Assembly: GCA_027563935.2 (NCBI GenBank)
Contig: CM050454.1
Span: 27,029,501 to 27,093,500, forward strand
DNA length: 64,000 nucleotides
DNA from: Costus lasius
Taxonomy: Eukaryota > Streptophyta > Magnoliopsida > Zingiberales > Costaceae
Reading direction: 5' to 3'
Shown here in pieces: positions 45,743 to 58,785 of this stretch. A program made the position numbers and the translations under genes. The notes below the pieces were generated by a model. It had not been told where the DNA came from. It was given only the letters and a program-made list of their open reading frames with translations, and ran no database searches. The stretch's first letter is position 1, and each line of letters opens with the position of its first letter.

Positions 45743-47503
45743 GGTGTTCGTTGCTGCAGGAATCTACAACAATGCAAGAACAGCAAGGTCAGTATCAATG
45801 TCTAGAATCAATCCAGGACTTAAGAAAGATTCTTTTCTCACTATTTTGTCTGACTGAAAAATCCAGTAAACAGTCCGAAAGAGTAACACTCTTTTAGTGA
45901 GATGGGATCCAGATTTCATACTTGGTCTCCGCGTCCCGCTCAGGCGAGATAAGATGCACAGAGATGACAAGCACTAATTTCTGGTAGGCTGTCCCAGCCA
46001 CTCGCCAACCCGTGCGATTCCCCTTCATCTGGGCAATCCAGCAGACTGCGCCAACTGAGTTGGTCCAACACGGTCTCTGATCCCACAGATGGCTGCCTCC
46101 ATGTGCTACCATATGCGCCACATATGTAGCCTACATGGTCAAGCTGACCCGACCTACTCCCTGGACCACCACGTGCTATGCTGAGCAACGAGAAGGGATA
46201 AATCCCTACTCTGTAACACGCAGGTGAAATCCCGCACTGTCTGAAGATAGATGGACGTGCCCACTGAGTGGGTACAACACGGCTCCAACGATAGTCAGAA
46301 CAGTGAGGTTTCGCGTCAGAAGGCATTACGCGCTTGATATTTTTAGCGTTGGATTTTAACGGTCTTTTATCTTCTTACTATCAGGCAAATCCTATGGCTA
46401 TAGCAGAAGATAAATAAATCATGCTGTTCTACTTATATAAACAATAACAGAAAGCATGGATCTTATGTGGAAAAAGCCCATAGCCTAAGTAAGACCTTAA
46501 GATACTTAAGTCTTCACTTGCTCTTCATGGGTCTTTAGCACCTCATCTGGTCCAACCCAGGCCCCTTGCGCCAAGAGCACTTCAGGTACGCCACCAGCTG
46601 AATGCCCCTCTAGGATGTGTGCCTTTGTGCTCTTGTCTAATCAAATACAATTTGATCTATCTAGACAAGTTTGACTCATAGGTCAATTATACAATAAATT
46701 AATTACAAATGTGATTCGCAGATCACAATACAAATTAATTTACAAGTTTAATTCCAGGCACGCAGGCCCCAGCACAGCACACATTAGGGCAATCCACATA
46801 AGATTAAATAAACAAGCATCATGGCATCATTCAATCAATCATGTGATCCATAGACAAAATAAAATTTTCGAAATCCCATTGGAGTCAATTTTACTTGTCT
46901 TATGTGCCCTACTACCTTACAACGGTCCATTGATAGGGATCCACTCATCCAACTAGTCAGATCCACTGCCCTTGCATGCACCAAGTCCTAACTGACTCGA
47001 GTTGACCTAATGGTCAACCATGCATGCGACAAGGGCTGAACAACCCTCATGAGTTCTGGCAAGCGGGTGTGACCCCGGGCCTAACTCATGTGTGTTCATT
47101 GAGTTGTCTCAACCAGACCTCGCTACACGCCTGTGATGCAATCGACCTATAGCCACCTCGTGCTTGCGCACAGGTGCCATCAGGTCGATCCATCTAGGCT
47201 GTCAGATGGCCTGATCAGACTAGTTTGATCTAACCTAGAGGATGCTTTCAACCCCATCAACCCGTCTAAGGGTTTACAATAGGTACAACTTAGATCTAAT
47301 CCATAGGCGCGCAAGATAAGTTTTTTTGATAAAACTACATGAACTAAGCGCCAATAACAAGACATGCGAGAGCATGAATAAACAACATGTAAGTTTCGCA
47401 TGTCAACAAGATCTAAGCATACATTGAGATGCAAGCATACATTTAGATGCGCAAACATGGATCACAAAATATATCAAGCAATCATATTAACATGCTTTAA
47501 CCC
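45743..47503 (-). other. 5' leader of element III
   Basis: Colinear with the leaders of I, II and IV on the opposite strand. The tRNA-like A/B box stretch found in those three is missing: the region near 46570-46640 is rearranged and holds no GGTTCGA-type motif. No gene seen. Confidence 0.75.
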
Positions 47504-47515
47504 GCTCTGATACCA
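47504..47515 (-). promoter_or_regulatory. Primer-binding site, element III
   Basis: Minus-strand TGGTATCAGAGC, exact, two bases from the LTR. Confidence 0.92.
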
Positions 47516-47517
47516 AT

Positions 47518-49261
47518 TGTAGAGTCCCCTTCAAGGGGGAGCGCAAGCGGATAAAACCCCTTTCAAGAGGGGGGCGCAAAACCCTAAGACATGCATGTAG
47601 AACACTTTTGCATGGGCGGAAATTAGGGCATCAAGAATCGGTTGCATGATATATATGATCAACTCAAAAGATTGAAATCATGAGACAAGATTCATACCAT
47701 TGCCATCATATGGATGGTATCTTGGAAGCAAAGACCGAAAGGGATCTTCTCCCTAGTCGACGCACACAAGGTGATGTGCTTACTCCTTAGAGATCCTTGT
47801 GCTAGCAAGGTTCTTCAAGGGCCTTTTCGTATGGAAAGGGAAGGAGAGCTGATCTCTAGACTTGCTGAACTTCTCTCCAAGACTTCTTCTCGTCCACACC
47901 AAGATGTCGTCAAGCGAGAGAGAGAGGAGCAAAAGAGTGAATCCAACGCTTAGCCAACCGAACATGCGTTACTCTTTTGGACTTTCCAAAATTAGCATGC
48001 GCAAACGTTTATGCATTTAAGCGTTCAAGCGTTTGAGCGTTCACATGAAGTGAACCAAACGCTTATCTCACTCTAATTGAACCAAGCGCTCAACCATGAG
48101 CCGGTTCACAAGTGTATGGTTCAATGACCAAACCGAAATCAGCCCAAGCTTTTAGTCCAGATCAAAATAAACCCTAAGGTTCTAGATCTGACCATTCACC
48201 TCTTGATGCTCCTGATCTTTCCGATCTAACATCAACACTCTCGATCGAAGCTTACCGATCTCAAGCCCTAATCAATCAAACATGATCAGACCAGATCTCA
48301 CTTATAATCAGAGTTTAAATCCCTTTAAACTGAACCAAAACAATTCAGTCCACACAATCTGACTTAAGTAAGCCATATCATCAAATTGTGCGACCCTAAG
48401 GGTTTCCTTTAAATGTCGGTAACGATAACTTACGTTTATCACGATCAGTGAGGGGTATCTAGCAACACATCACTGTCTCCCGATATATAGGAAAGAGTCT
48501 TCCAAGACTCCACCCAAACCATAGCACAAGTGTGAATCCACTTCACAAGGCATACATGTTTCCTTTGCTACTGGATGTTCTTATTGGACAAGCATGTCAA
48601 GCTTGTAACTCCAATATGATGAGCATAATTAGATCAGATGAACACAGTCACCTGGGTATGGCCATACACTTTCTCAATCATCTCATCCAGGGGGCCCCTT
48701 TAGAACATCACACTCCTTAAACAAGGAGACGGCAATCCTTTATCTATCACTAGTGCCCTAACCTGACTCAAGCTCACTATCCAAGATAGTCTATAATCAT
48801 TATCTTTCAAATGATATTGAACTACCTCAAAACAATGACAATCATCATTTAGAAACACAAGTGATCTCAAGTCAAAGGACATGTGCCACTTGCAGCAAAC
48901 AAGGATTATTCACATTGTGACAAGCAATTGAATATCCTAGTAGGGTCTTGTCCAGTACATCCAATGTACCCATGAGTCTACATCTTATTCCATGCTCGAA
49001 GCATCCTATAAGATTAGAACACATATTAGTCTTAACCATATCAAGGATGTCTCATGTTCACCAAGATATATCGACTAAGGACATCAGTATATGTCAGCCT
49101 AGCTGAACAGCTTTGAGACATTATTCAGTAGTACACTTATTACAGCAGACAAGGTAACAACCTGAATAACAACCATTGCCTTTATAAACTTAAGAGTTTA
49201 TACAATGATACTATTACAATCCCAAGGCCTCAAACATTAGCCTTAAGGGCATACCCCAACA
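47518..49261 (-). repeat. 5' LTR of element III
   Basis: 1,744 bases; almost the same as 39610-41352. Confidence 0.93.
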
Positions 49262-51011
49262 GGTATGTGGGCTGGTTAGGCATGTGGTGCTAACGCAGAC
49301 ACATGGGTATATCATTGGAGGATATACTGGATAGACCCGCTGTGAGGCTATGACTTGGTGTCATGAGTTATTCTCACAAGTAATAGCTGATGCATTAATC
49401 CCTTAACTTGATGTCATTGGCCATTCTATATGGTTAGGGATTTGCTTTGATACAACCTAACACCTCGCCGTAGTTGGGAGGTCATAACGGTTGTCATTGA
49501 GCATGTCACGACCCATATGAGAAGGTCATTGAGCATGTCACAACCCATATCCTTAAGGAAGTATGATATCCATGGAGCTCCTCTATGGTTCTATGACTGA
49601 GAGTGTATGGCCATACCCAGGTGAGAACCTGTTTTAGTCATAGCCTTGTGATTGGGTGAAAACAAGTGGTGACACACTTGTCCAATCGGATATATGTTCG
49701 GCAAAGAGACTGTAATGCATCTGTACCTAGTTGCGATGATGGGGATGTCGATGTCGATATCCATTCCAATGACCTGGGTAGCAGCGATGCACTGCTAGGT
49801 GCCACTCACTGCTTGTGGTGATCTTTGGTCAGCACTGCCAGCGTTAGAGGAACCTACAGGGTCGCACACCTTGATACTTGAGTTCTCATATTGATCGGGA
49901 AGCCTTATGATCGAGTTATTGGATAACTTGGATCTAATTGGGAGATTTCATCAGCGCCAATGGGCCTGATGAGATGGAAGAATGTTATTGGAGCCAAACT
50001 TCATTTTTGGCAGGTTGACCCGTATTTGACCATGGTTGGTCACATTTGGATTAGGGTTGCATTAGATTGGATCCAAATGCTTAATCAACCCATGTGATGA
50101 AGTTTGGGGTAGCTCATTATCCAATGAGGCCCAATAACAAGTTCTCATGAAGAGATGATAGGCTAAAAGGGTATAATGGGGAGAAACATGAACCATTAAG
50201 CGCCTAGGGGCATAATGGGGTCATGTTGGCGCCTTTGCTTCATTATGGAAGTAAAGGGCACCTCCCCTCACTTCCTTGGATGGAATGCATGCCTCTATGG
50301 CATGTCTTGGGCTGATATGGTGCTTGGGCAATTATGGATAGGTTGAATGAAGTGTATGGTAAAGTCTTGGAGACTTTCCTTGCATCAAACCTCCTCATCC
50401 TTGCCCTACACTTGTCATGATCCTAGCCCTTGCCCTAAGCGCCTCTTGCCCTATATATGTGACCCTAGCTGCCCCCTCTTGCATGTATTATTCTTTGGAG
50501 GCGTGACAACAAGATGAGGGGCGAGAGCTAGGAGCAAGGGCGCAACTTCTTCTTCCTTCTTCCATAGCCGCAAGCTTCTCCCTCCTTTCCTCTTGGTGCA
50601 AGGAGCTTTGGTGCTTGGCGGCTTGGCTTAGTTCCTCTTTCTCTTGGCGCATCCTTTCCTCTTGGTGGCGCAAGTGAAGTGGAGCATCTCCCTAAGGCTT
50701 GGATCTTCTTCCCGAGGCTAGCACTGGGCGTGGAAGAAGAGGACTCAAGAGATCCGTGTGTGTGAGACTGCAGAGGGTGCACACTTGGGCGCCTGCATCG
50801 ACATCACTCCAAACCGCTCTTAAGGTATTTCCTAACTCATCGTGTTGACTCTCTTGCTTGCGATCTTCACTGGGTTTTTGGGACCATCCTATTTCGGGGA
50901 CATTCTTCCATTTTTGGGACCATCCTATTTCGGGGACATTCTTCCACTGTGCAATGTATGTATGTATGTCTATAACTCTGAAAAATTGTAAAATGTCCCT
51001 GGGGTTTTCCA
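49262..51011 (+). repeat. 3' LTR of B1, right block (starts with duplication GGTAT)
   Basis: It continues the family-B LTR from 39609 after element III and ends GGGGTTTTCCA at 51011. It carries two small duplications not in the 5' LTR: a 26-base word at 49493-49518 and 49525-49550, and a 36-base perfect tandem repeat at 50875-50946. TATA-like TATATAT is at 50452-50458. It is followed directly by gypsy pol, with ACACT (51012-51016) as the predicted right-hand duplication of B1. Confidence 0.85.
50875..50946 (+). repeat. 36-bp perfect tandem duplication in B1 3' LTR
   Basis: Two exact copies of a unit starting TTTTTGGGACCATCC, at 50875-50910 and 50911-50946. The B1 5' LTR has one copy near 29379-29414. 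Confidence 0.9.
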
Positions 51012-51405
51012 ACACTTTTAGATAAGGGTTTCATTAGGGAGAGTCTTAGTCCATGTGCAGTACCCGCCCTTCTTACCCCAAAGAAGGATGGAAGCTGGCG
51101 CATGTGCATAGACTATAGGGCAATAAACAAGAAAACCATCAAATATAGATTTCCCATCCCAATGTTAGATGATATGCTTAGCATGTTGGTAGGTTCTATG
51201 TGGTTTAGCAAGCTAGACCTTAGAAGTGGATACCATCAAGTTAGGATAAGACTTGGGGATGAGTGGAAGACAGCCTTTTATATGAGTGGCTAGTCATGCC
51301 CTTTGGTCTCTCTAATGCCCCCTCTATCTTTATGAGATTGATGAACCAAGTCTTTAAGCCTTACATAGGAAGATTTTTAGTAGTGTACTTTGATGACATC
51401 CTAGT
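51012..51405 (+). pseudogene. pol: Ty3/gypsy reverse transcriptase, N-terminal part
   Basis: It encodes the core of a Ty3/gypsy [22 protein letters not shown], then [43 protein letters not shown] deletion of a few codons and a frameshift follow near 51285, giving a TAG at 51291-51293. The other frame continues with [11 protein letters not shown] and [11 protein letters not shown], with the YFDD catalytic box at 51386-51397. The left edge abuts the B1 LTR and the right edge the LTR of element IV. Pol resumes at 60931. The motifs are those of plant chromovirus-like gypsy elements (Reina or Galadriel type); the clade is not proven. Confidence 0.88.
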
Positions 51406-53056
51406 TGTTGGGGTATGCCCTTAAGCCTAATGTTTGAGGCCTTGGGAATGTATCAGTATCATGTAATAAACTCTTATGTTTATAAAGGCATGGTTGTTAT
51501 TCAGGTTGTTACCTTGTCTGCTGTAATAAGTGTACTTCTGAATAATGTCTCAAAGCTGTTCAGCTAGGCTGACATGCAGTAAAGTCCTTAGTCGAGATAT
51601 CTTGGTGAACATGAGACAGCCTTGATATGATTGAGACTAATATGTGTTCTAATCTTATAGGATGCTTCGAGCATGGAATAAGATGTAGACTCATGGGTAC
51701 ATTGGATGTACTGGACAGACCCTACTAGGATATTCAATTGTTTGTCACAATGTGAATATTCCTTGATTGCGACAAGTGGCACATTTCCTCTGACTTGAGA
51801 TCACTTGTGTTTCTAAATGATGATTGTCATTGTTTTGAGGTAGTTCAATATCATTTGAAACATAATGATTATAGACTATCTTGGATAATGAACTTGAGTC
51901 AGGTTAGGGCACTAGTGATAGACAAAGGATTGCCGTCTCCTTGTTTAAGGAGTGTGATGTTCTTAAGGGGCCCCCTGGATGAGATGATTGAGAAAGTGTA
52001 TGGCCATACCCAGGTGACAGTGATCATCTGATCTAATCATGCTCATCATATTGGAGTTACAAGCTTGACACGCTTGTCCAATAAGAACATCCAGTGGCAA
52101 AGGACATATGTATGCCTAGTGAAGTTGATTCACACTTGTGCTATTTTTGAGTGTAGTCTTGGAAGACTCTTTCCTTTATATCGGGAGACAGTGATGTGTT
52201 GCTAGATACCCCTCACTGATCGTGATAACGTGAGTTATCGTTACCGACATTTAAAGGAAACCCTTAGGGTCGCACAATTTGATGATATGGCTTACTTAAG
52301 TCAGATCGTGTGGACTGAATTGTTTGAGTTCAGTTTAAAGGGATTTAATCTCTGATTGTAAGTGAGATCTGGTCTGATCATGTTTGATTGATTGGGGCTT
52401 GAGATCGGTAAGCTTCGATTGAGAGATTGGATGCTAGATCGATGAGATCAAGAGCATCAAGAGATCAACGGTTAGATCTGGAGCCTTAGGGTTTAATTTA
52501 GATCTAGACTGGATTGCTTGGCTTGGTTCTTAAACCGAACCAAAATTGAACCGGCTCATTAAAGAGCGCTTGGTTCAAATAGAGAACAATTTGCGATTGG
52601 GAAAGGTTCATGGTCGCATGAAGAAGTGGCTTACTATTTTTAGAAGCCATGTTCACACGTCTCATGTCGCCACTTGCGCTCTCCTATTCTTGCTCTCGCC
52701 CCTTCCTCTCGTCACAAGTATTCTCGTGTGGTGAAGGCGGACGAGGAGTAGAAGAAGTTTTTCGCCAAGCAGGTCATCTCATCTCCCTTCACGGATTGGG
52801 ACTCTTGGAGAGCTTTGCTAGCACAAAGATCGACAAGGAGAAAGTCTTTCTCATCTTGTGTGCGTCATCTCTGGAGGAAAGCCATTTCGCTTTCTGCTTC
52901 CAAGACGCCATCTAGAAATGGCATCGGTATGATTTCTTTCTTGCATACAAAAGATTTAATGTTGATTATATAAGATGCATTCGATCCCTAGAAACCCCTT
53001 CCGCTGAATTCCATATGCGCCTATTAGGGTTTCACCGCCCCTCTTGGGGACTTACA
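51406..53056 (+). repeat. 5' LTR of element IV
   Basis: TGTTGGGGTATGCC... to ...GGGGACTTACA, 1,651 bases. At the U3/R site it has GGCTT-ACTATTTTTAG-AAGCC (52628-52648) instead of the TTCCAAAA hairpin of I-III. Confidence 0.93.
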
Positions 53057-53058
53057 AT

Positions 53059-53070
53059 TGGTATCAGAGC
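53059..53070 (+). promoter_or_regulatory. Primer-binding site, element IV
   Basis: TGGTATCAGAGC, exact match to the plant initiator Met tRNA site. Confidence 0.93.
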
Positions 53071-54883
53071 CTAGGTTCTATGCATCTTTTAATGATTGCT
53101 TAACCTTTTGTGATCCTTGTATGCGATTATATGCTTAGATCTAACCTACATGCGAAAGTTACATGTTAAGTTTGCATATTCGAATCTTGATGAATGTTTT
53201 CTTGGCGCATGTTGTTGGCGCATGCTTTATGTTTTCTTCAAAACTACTTGACATGCGCGACACACTCTAGATCTAAGGCCTTGCAGTAAACCCTTAGACG
53301 GGTTATTAGGGTTGAAGTCACCCCCTAGGTTGGATCCAAAAGTCTGATCAGACCATCTGACAGCCTTGATGGGTTGACCAGGTAGCACCTGTGCGCAAGC
53401 ACGTGGTGGCTACAGGTCGACTGCAGACAGGCGTGTAGCGATGTCTGATTGAGACAACCGATGAACGCACATGAGTTAGGCCCGGGGTCACACCCGCTTG
53501 CCAGACCTCATTGTGGTCGTTCAGCCCTGGCGCATGCATAGTTGACCCTATGGTCGACTCAAGTCAGTTAGGACTTGGTGCATGCAAGGGCAGTGGATCT
53601 GACTAGGTTGGATGAGTGGATCCCTAGTAATGGACCGTTGTAAGGTTGTAGGGCACATAAGCAAAATAAAATTGAAGCCCATGGGGTTTTTCGAAAATTT
53701 TATTTTAATGATTGGATCACATGTTAATCGATGCCATGTGTATGTTTAGTTAATCTTATGTGGGCTGCCCAAGTTTAATGTGTGCTGTGCTGGGGCCTGC
53801 GTGCCTGGTTAATTTTGTAAATTAATTTTATATTGTGATCTGCGCATCACATTGGTTTAATTTATAAAATGTAATTGACCTGCGTGTCAATCTTGTCTAG
53901 ATAGTTAAATTTGTAATTTAATTAGACAAGAGCACAGAGCACACTTGGCAGAGGCGCATGCAGCAAGTGGCTTGACCAGGTGGGAGGTCTAGGGTTCGAC
54001 CCTAGGACCTGGCGCATATTCCTGGTGGGCGCACCAGACCTGCAGATGGCGCTTGGGCCCTGGTTTGGGCCAGATGAGCAGCAAAAGCCCCATGAAGAAA
54101 AGCAAGTGAAGACTTAAGTTAATTAAGGTCTTACTAGGGCTATGGGCTTTTACCACATAAGATTCATGCTTTCTTTTATTTATTGTTTAAATATTAGAAT
54201 TGCATGATTAGTTTATCTTCTGCTATCACCATAGGAATTGCATGATAGTGAAGAAGATAAAAGACCGTTAAAATCCAACGCTAAAATATCAAGCTCGTAA
54301 GCCTTCTGACGCGAAACCTCACTGTTCTGATTATCGTTGGAGCCGTGTTGTACCCACTCAGTGGGCACGTCCATCTATCTTCAGACGGTGTGGGATTACA
54401 CCTGTGTGTTACAGAGTAGGGATTTATCCCTTCTCGTTGCTCAGCATAGCACATGGTGGTCCAGGGAGTAGGTCGGGTCAGCTTGACCATGTAGGCTACA
54501 TATGTGGCGCATATGGTAGCACATGGAGGCAGCCATCTGTGAGATCAGAGACTGTGTTGTACCAACTCAGTTGGCACAGTCTGCTGGATTGCCCAGATGA
54601 AGGGGAATCGCACGGGTTGGCGATCGGCAGGGACTGCCTACCGGAGATTAGTGCTTGTACTCTCTGTGCATCTTATCTCGCCTGAGCGGGACGCGGAGAC
54701 CAAGTATGAAATCCGGATCCTATCTCACTAAAAGAGTGTCTACTCTTTCGGACTGTTTAATGGATTTTTCAGTCAGATAAAATAGTGAGAAAAAGAATCT
54801 TTCTTAAGTCCTGATTGATTCTTAACATTGATACTGACCTTGCTGTTCTTGCATTGTTGTAGATACCTGCAGCAACGAACACC
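53071..54883 (+). other. 5' leader of element IV
   Basis: 1.8 kb, colinear with I-III, no conserved frame. Contains the tRNA-like box pair described separately. Confidence 0.75.
53941..54010 (+). other. tRNA/SINE-like A box, B box and hairpin (element IV leader)
   Basis: A-box-like TGGCAGAGGCG at 53946-53956 and B-box-like GGTTCGACCCT at 53993-54003, 47 bases apart. The B box is in a long inverted repeat spanning 53985-54010 (AGGTC-TAGGG-TTCGA-CCCTA-GGACCT, one bulge). Confidence 0.5.
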
Positions 54884-57800
54884 ATGAACTTCAATGTGCG
54901 ATCCCTACTGGAAAGGGAGAAGTTTGCTGGGCCGAACTTCTCTGACTGGTTTGGACACCTTAAGATTATTCTTAAGGCAGAGAGGAAACTGTATGTCCTC
55001 GAGACGGCAATACCGCCTCAGCCCGCTCCGAACGCCGCAAGGGCGGTTCGGGAAGCCTATGAAAAGCACGTCAATGATAGCATTGATGTCGCTTGCCTGA
55101 TGTTAGCGTCTATGACGCCACCGCTGCAGCGTCAGCATGAGGATATGTCTGCTATAGACATGATAGCAAACCTCAAGATGCTGTATGCTGCACAGGCGAG
55201 GACTGAACGCTATAATTTGACGAAGCTCTTCTTTCAGAGCAAACTGGCTGAAGGGAGCCCAGTAGGAGCTCACGTGCTCAAGATGATTGGGCACAAGGAA
55301 GCTCTAGAGAAACTGGGGCATACCATCAACCAGGAGCTTGCTGTGGATATTATTCTGCAGTCTCTCCCGCCTTCATTCGACGCGTTCATTATTAATTTTA
55401 ATATGAACAAAATCGATTGTACTCCGGCAGAGCTGCTGAATATGCTCCTCACTACTGAGGAGACTCTGAAGGGAAGGCCTTCGACCTCTGTCTTAATGGT
55501 TCCTTCCAGGAACAAGAAGAAGGGGAAGAAGGGCAAAGCCCCTGTCAAGAGCTACAGCAAGGCTCTGAAGCAGAAGGTGAAGCGGTCCAAGGAATACAGG
55601 TGTTTCCATTGTGGCCAGCTAGGTCACTGGAAAAAGGACTGTAAAGCGCTCCAAGGAGATAAGAGGGGAAGCTTCGCTTCTGGCTCAGGTATTTATGTGA
55701 CTGAGGTCATGTTTTCTTCTTCTATATCATGGGTGTTGGACACTGCATGTGGAGTTCACATTTGTTCAAATGTGCAGGAACTCAAGAGAAGAAGACAGGT
55801 GGGACAGCATGAGGTGGACCTACGCGTTGGAAACGGGGCACGGGTTGCTGCTGTTGCTGTAGGAGACTATTTCATTTCTTTACCATCTGGACTTGTATTG
55901 GAACTAAACAGTTGTTATTTTGTTCCCAGTATTACTAAAAATATTATCTCCATTCCTGCTCTTGTCAGGAAGGGTTTTTCCTTTGAATGCAATATTTCAA
56001 AGTGTGTTTTATCTTATGATAATATTGTTTATGCAACTGGTTCAATTAACAATGGGTTATACATGTTGGACATGGAATGTTCTATACAGAAAATTGATAT
56101 TAAGAAAGCCAAGAATGCTGATGACAGCACCTTGCTATGGCATAGTCGTTTAGGCCATATTAACGAGAAACGCATTAAGCGGTTGCATGATCATGGACTG
56201 CTGGGATCATTCTCCTATGAGGAGATTGATACATGCAAGGCTTGTTTAATGGGTAAAATGACGAAGTCACCTTTTCTTCACAAAGGTCAAAGGGCTTCAG
56301 GTTTACTTGACCTTATACACAGTGATGTGTGTGGGCCATTTAGTAAACATGCCAGAGGTGGCTATCAGTACTTCATTACCTTTACTGATGATTTCAGTAG
56401 ATATGGGTATGTCTATTTAATGAGACATAAAAGTGAATCTTTTGACAAGTTCAAAGAGTTCAAGAATGAAGTACAAAATCAGCTAGGCCGAAATATCAAG
56501 GCACTTCACTCAGATCGAGGTGGAGAATACCTAAGTCATGCGTTTACTGACTATTTAAAGGAGTGTGGGATTATCTCACAGCTCACTCCGCCAGGAACAC
56601 CGCAATGGAATGGTGTGTCCGAGAGGAGAAATAGAACGTTACTTGATATGGTTCGTTCTATGATGAGTCAGGCTACTCTTCCATATTCCTTTTGGGGTTT
56701 TGCACTGGAAACAGCTGCAAAAGTACTAAACCGAGTGCCATCCAAGGCCGTTTCTAAGACCCCATATGAATTATGGTATGGGAAACAGCCGAGCTTGACA
56801 TTTATCAGGATCTGGGGCTGCGAGGCTTATGTCAAAAAGCTCGCCTCTGGGAAACTAGAGAGCAGATCTGACAAATGTATCTTTGTCGGTTACCCTAAGG
56901 AAACTAAGGGTTATTATTTCTTCGATCCCAAAGAGAACAAGGTATTTGTTGCTCGGACGGCCATATTTCTTGAGAAGGAGTTTCTTCTGCAAGAGGCCAG
57001 TGGGAGAGAAATAAAGCTGGATGAGAATCCAGAGGAAGGACAAAGTGATCAAGCACAGTTGGATGAGCCTGAGCCGGTAGATCAGGATATTGAACAACCT
57101 GAGGCTCAAATATCACGGGAACCGCGAAGATCGGGAAGGATTCGTCGACAGCCTGAGCGCTATGACGGAGTCTACATCATTGATAATGATGAACCCCTCA
57201 CTTATGCGGATGCGGTCAGTGGACCGGAGTCAGCGAGATGGCTTGAAGCTATGCGCGCCGAGATGGACTCCATGTCAGATAACCAAGTCTGGGATTTGGT
57301 TGATCCGCCTCCGGGAGTAATCCCTATAGGCTGTAAATGGATCTTCAAGAAGAAGATTGACATGGATGGTAACGTAGTTACCTATAAAGGCAGGCTAGTT
57401 GCGAAAGGTTTCAAACAAATCTACGGGATAGATTATGATGAAACTTTCTCACCTGTAGCTATGTTTAAGTCTATTCGGATTCTTTTCGCGATAGCTGCAT
57501 ATTATGATTATGAGATTTGGCAAATGGATGTGAAAACAGCTTTCCTGAATGGAAATCTAGATGAGGATGTGTACATGACACAACCAGAAGGTTTCACTGA
57601 TCCATCAGATCGTCATAAGATATGCAAGTTAAAGAAGTCTATTTATGGACTTAAGCAGGCATCAAGAAGCTGGAACATTCGTTTTGATGAATCAGTCACT
57701 GAATTTGGTTTCATCAAGAACGAGGATGACCCGTGTGTATATAAGAGGTTTAGTGGGAGCGTGATTACTTTCCTAGTCCTCTACGTCGATGACATCTTGA

Positions 57801-58765
57801 TCATTGGAAATGACATTCCTGAAATGCATGCTGTTAAAGCATGGTTAAAGAAATGTTTCCAGATGAAAGATCTAGGAGAAGCAGCCTATGTGTTAGGTGT
57901 GAAGATCTACAGGGATAGATCTAAGAGGCTTCTCGGGTTGTGCCAGAGTACTTACATCGATAAAGTCCTGGAGAGATTTCATTTAGAGAATTCTAAACGA
58001 GGATATCTTCCAGTCAGACATGGTCTGAATCTTTCGAAGAGTCAGTGTCCATAAACACAGACTGAGAAAGATGAAATGGACAATACGCCTTATGCTTCGG
58101 CTATTGGATCCATTATGTATGCGATGTTGTGTACTCGCCCAGACGTTGCTTACGGGTTAAGCGTGACCAGTCGGTTCCAAAGTAATCCAGGTCAGGCACA
58201 CTGGATTGCAGTCAAGAACATCTTAAAATATCTGCGGAGGACCAAAGATATGTTCTTGATATATGGTGGTCAGGAAGAACTCAGTATTGAAGGATATACT
58301 GACGCTTCGTTCCAGTCTGACCAGGATGATTTCCGATCGCAATCAGGCTATGTTTTTAGCTTGAATGGAGGAGCAGTGGTGTGGAAGAGTTTCAAACAGT
58401 CAACTGTTGCTGATTCCACAACAGATGCCGAGTATGTTGCAGCCTCGGAAGCATCCAAGGAGGCAGTGTGGATTCGTAAGTTCGTGAGAGAACTTGGTGT
58501 TGTTCCTTCGAGTGCAGATCCTTTGGTTATCTTCTGTGATAACACTGGAGCAATCGCACAAGCAAAGGAACCACGGTCGCACCAGAAGTCCAAGCACATA
58601 CAGAGACGGTTTCATTTGATCAGGGAGATCATAGATCGTGGCGAGATCAAAATATGCAAGGTTCATACAGATGACAATCTGGCAGACCCGCTTACCAAGC
58701 CTCTGGCGCAGCAGAAGCATGAGAAGCACTGTAATAACATGGGTTTGAGATTTCTCAACCATTAG
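54884..58765 (+). pseudogene. gag-pol: Copia gag-pol polyprotein, element IV (single stop codon)
   Basis: This is the most complete polyprotein here, 1,293 codons with one internal stop, CAA to TAA at 58052-58054 (residue 1057), between RT and RNase H. Domains by residue: gag 1-235 with a lysine-rich stretch near 211-218; zinc knuckle CFHCGQLGHWKKDC 240-253; protease DTACG 286-290; pre-integrase H420/H425/C451/C454; integrase D481, D544, E580, a D-D35-E spacing; basic linker near 745-757; RT with MDVKTAFLNG 881-890 and YVDD 967-970; RNase H with D1140. RNase H has TTDAEY where sister copies have TTEAEY. The ATG at 54884 is the first in frame and matches elements I and III. It could be read through or have inactivated only recently. 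Confidence 0.95.
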
Positions 58766-58774
58766 ATTAAGTGC

Positions 58775-58785
58775 AAGTGGGAGAT
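58775..58785 (+). promoter_or_regulatory. Polypurine tract, element IV
   Basis: AAGTGGGAGAT directly before the second LTR. Confidence 0.85.

Larger units (their letters stand above)
39610..49261 (-). mobile_element. Element III: complete family-A Angela copia element, minus strand
   Basis: On the minus strand: 5' LTR 49261-47518, PBS 47515-47504, leader, gag-pol 45742-41373, polypurine tract, 3' LTR 41352-39610. LTRs are 1,744 and 1,743 bases and differ at about ten positions by eye (under 1%), so insertion was recent. It is flanked by GGTAT and splits the B1 3' LTR cleanly: flanking LTR text GAGATT-GGTAT-GTGGGCTGG is continuous once it is removed. A 479-bp mini-LTR lies inside its RT. The LTR 3' end is GGGGACTCTACA, another sub-family variant. 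Confidence 0.94.
27971..51011 (+). mobile_element. B1: family-B Angela copia element, heavily interrupted
   Basis: Its parts are a 5' LTR (27971-29477, first part cut off by B0), PBS, leader, and decayed gag-pol (31083-32723). Next comes the insertion of B2 at 32724. A deletion then takes out the end of B2 and the rest of B1 pol. The 3' LTR follows in two blocks (39424-39609 and 49262-51011), split by element III. The two B1 LTRs resemble each other much more than either resembles the B2 LTR, which is why they are paired. At 51011 the LTR ends and a Ty3/gypsy pol begins, so B1 most likely inserted in that gypsy element. Confidence 0.65.

Noticed and set aside
51012..51405. Endogenous pararetrovirus (caulimovirid) reverse transcriptase
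   Set aside because: The continuation at 60931-62960 has a gypsy-type RNase H followed by an HHCC integrase with its catalytic residues, which integrated pararetroviruses lack.
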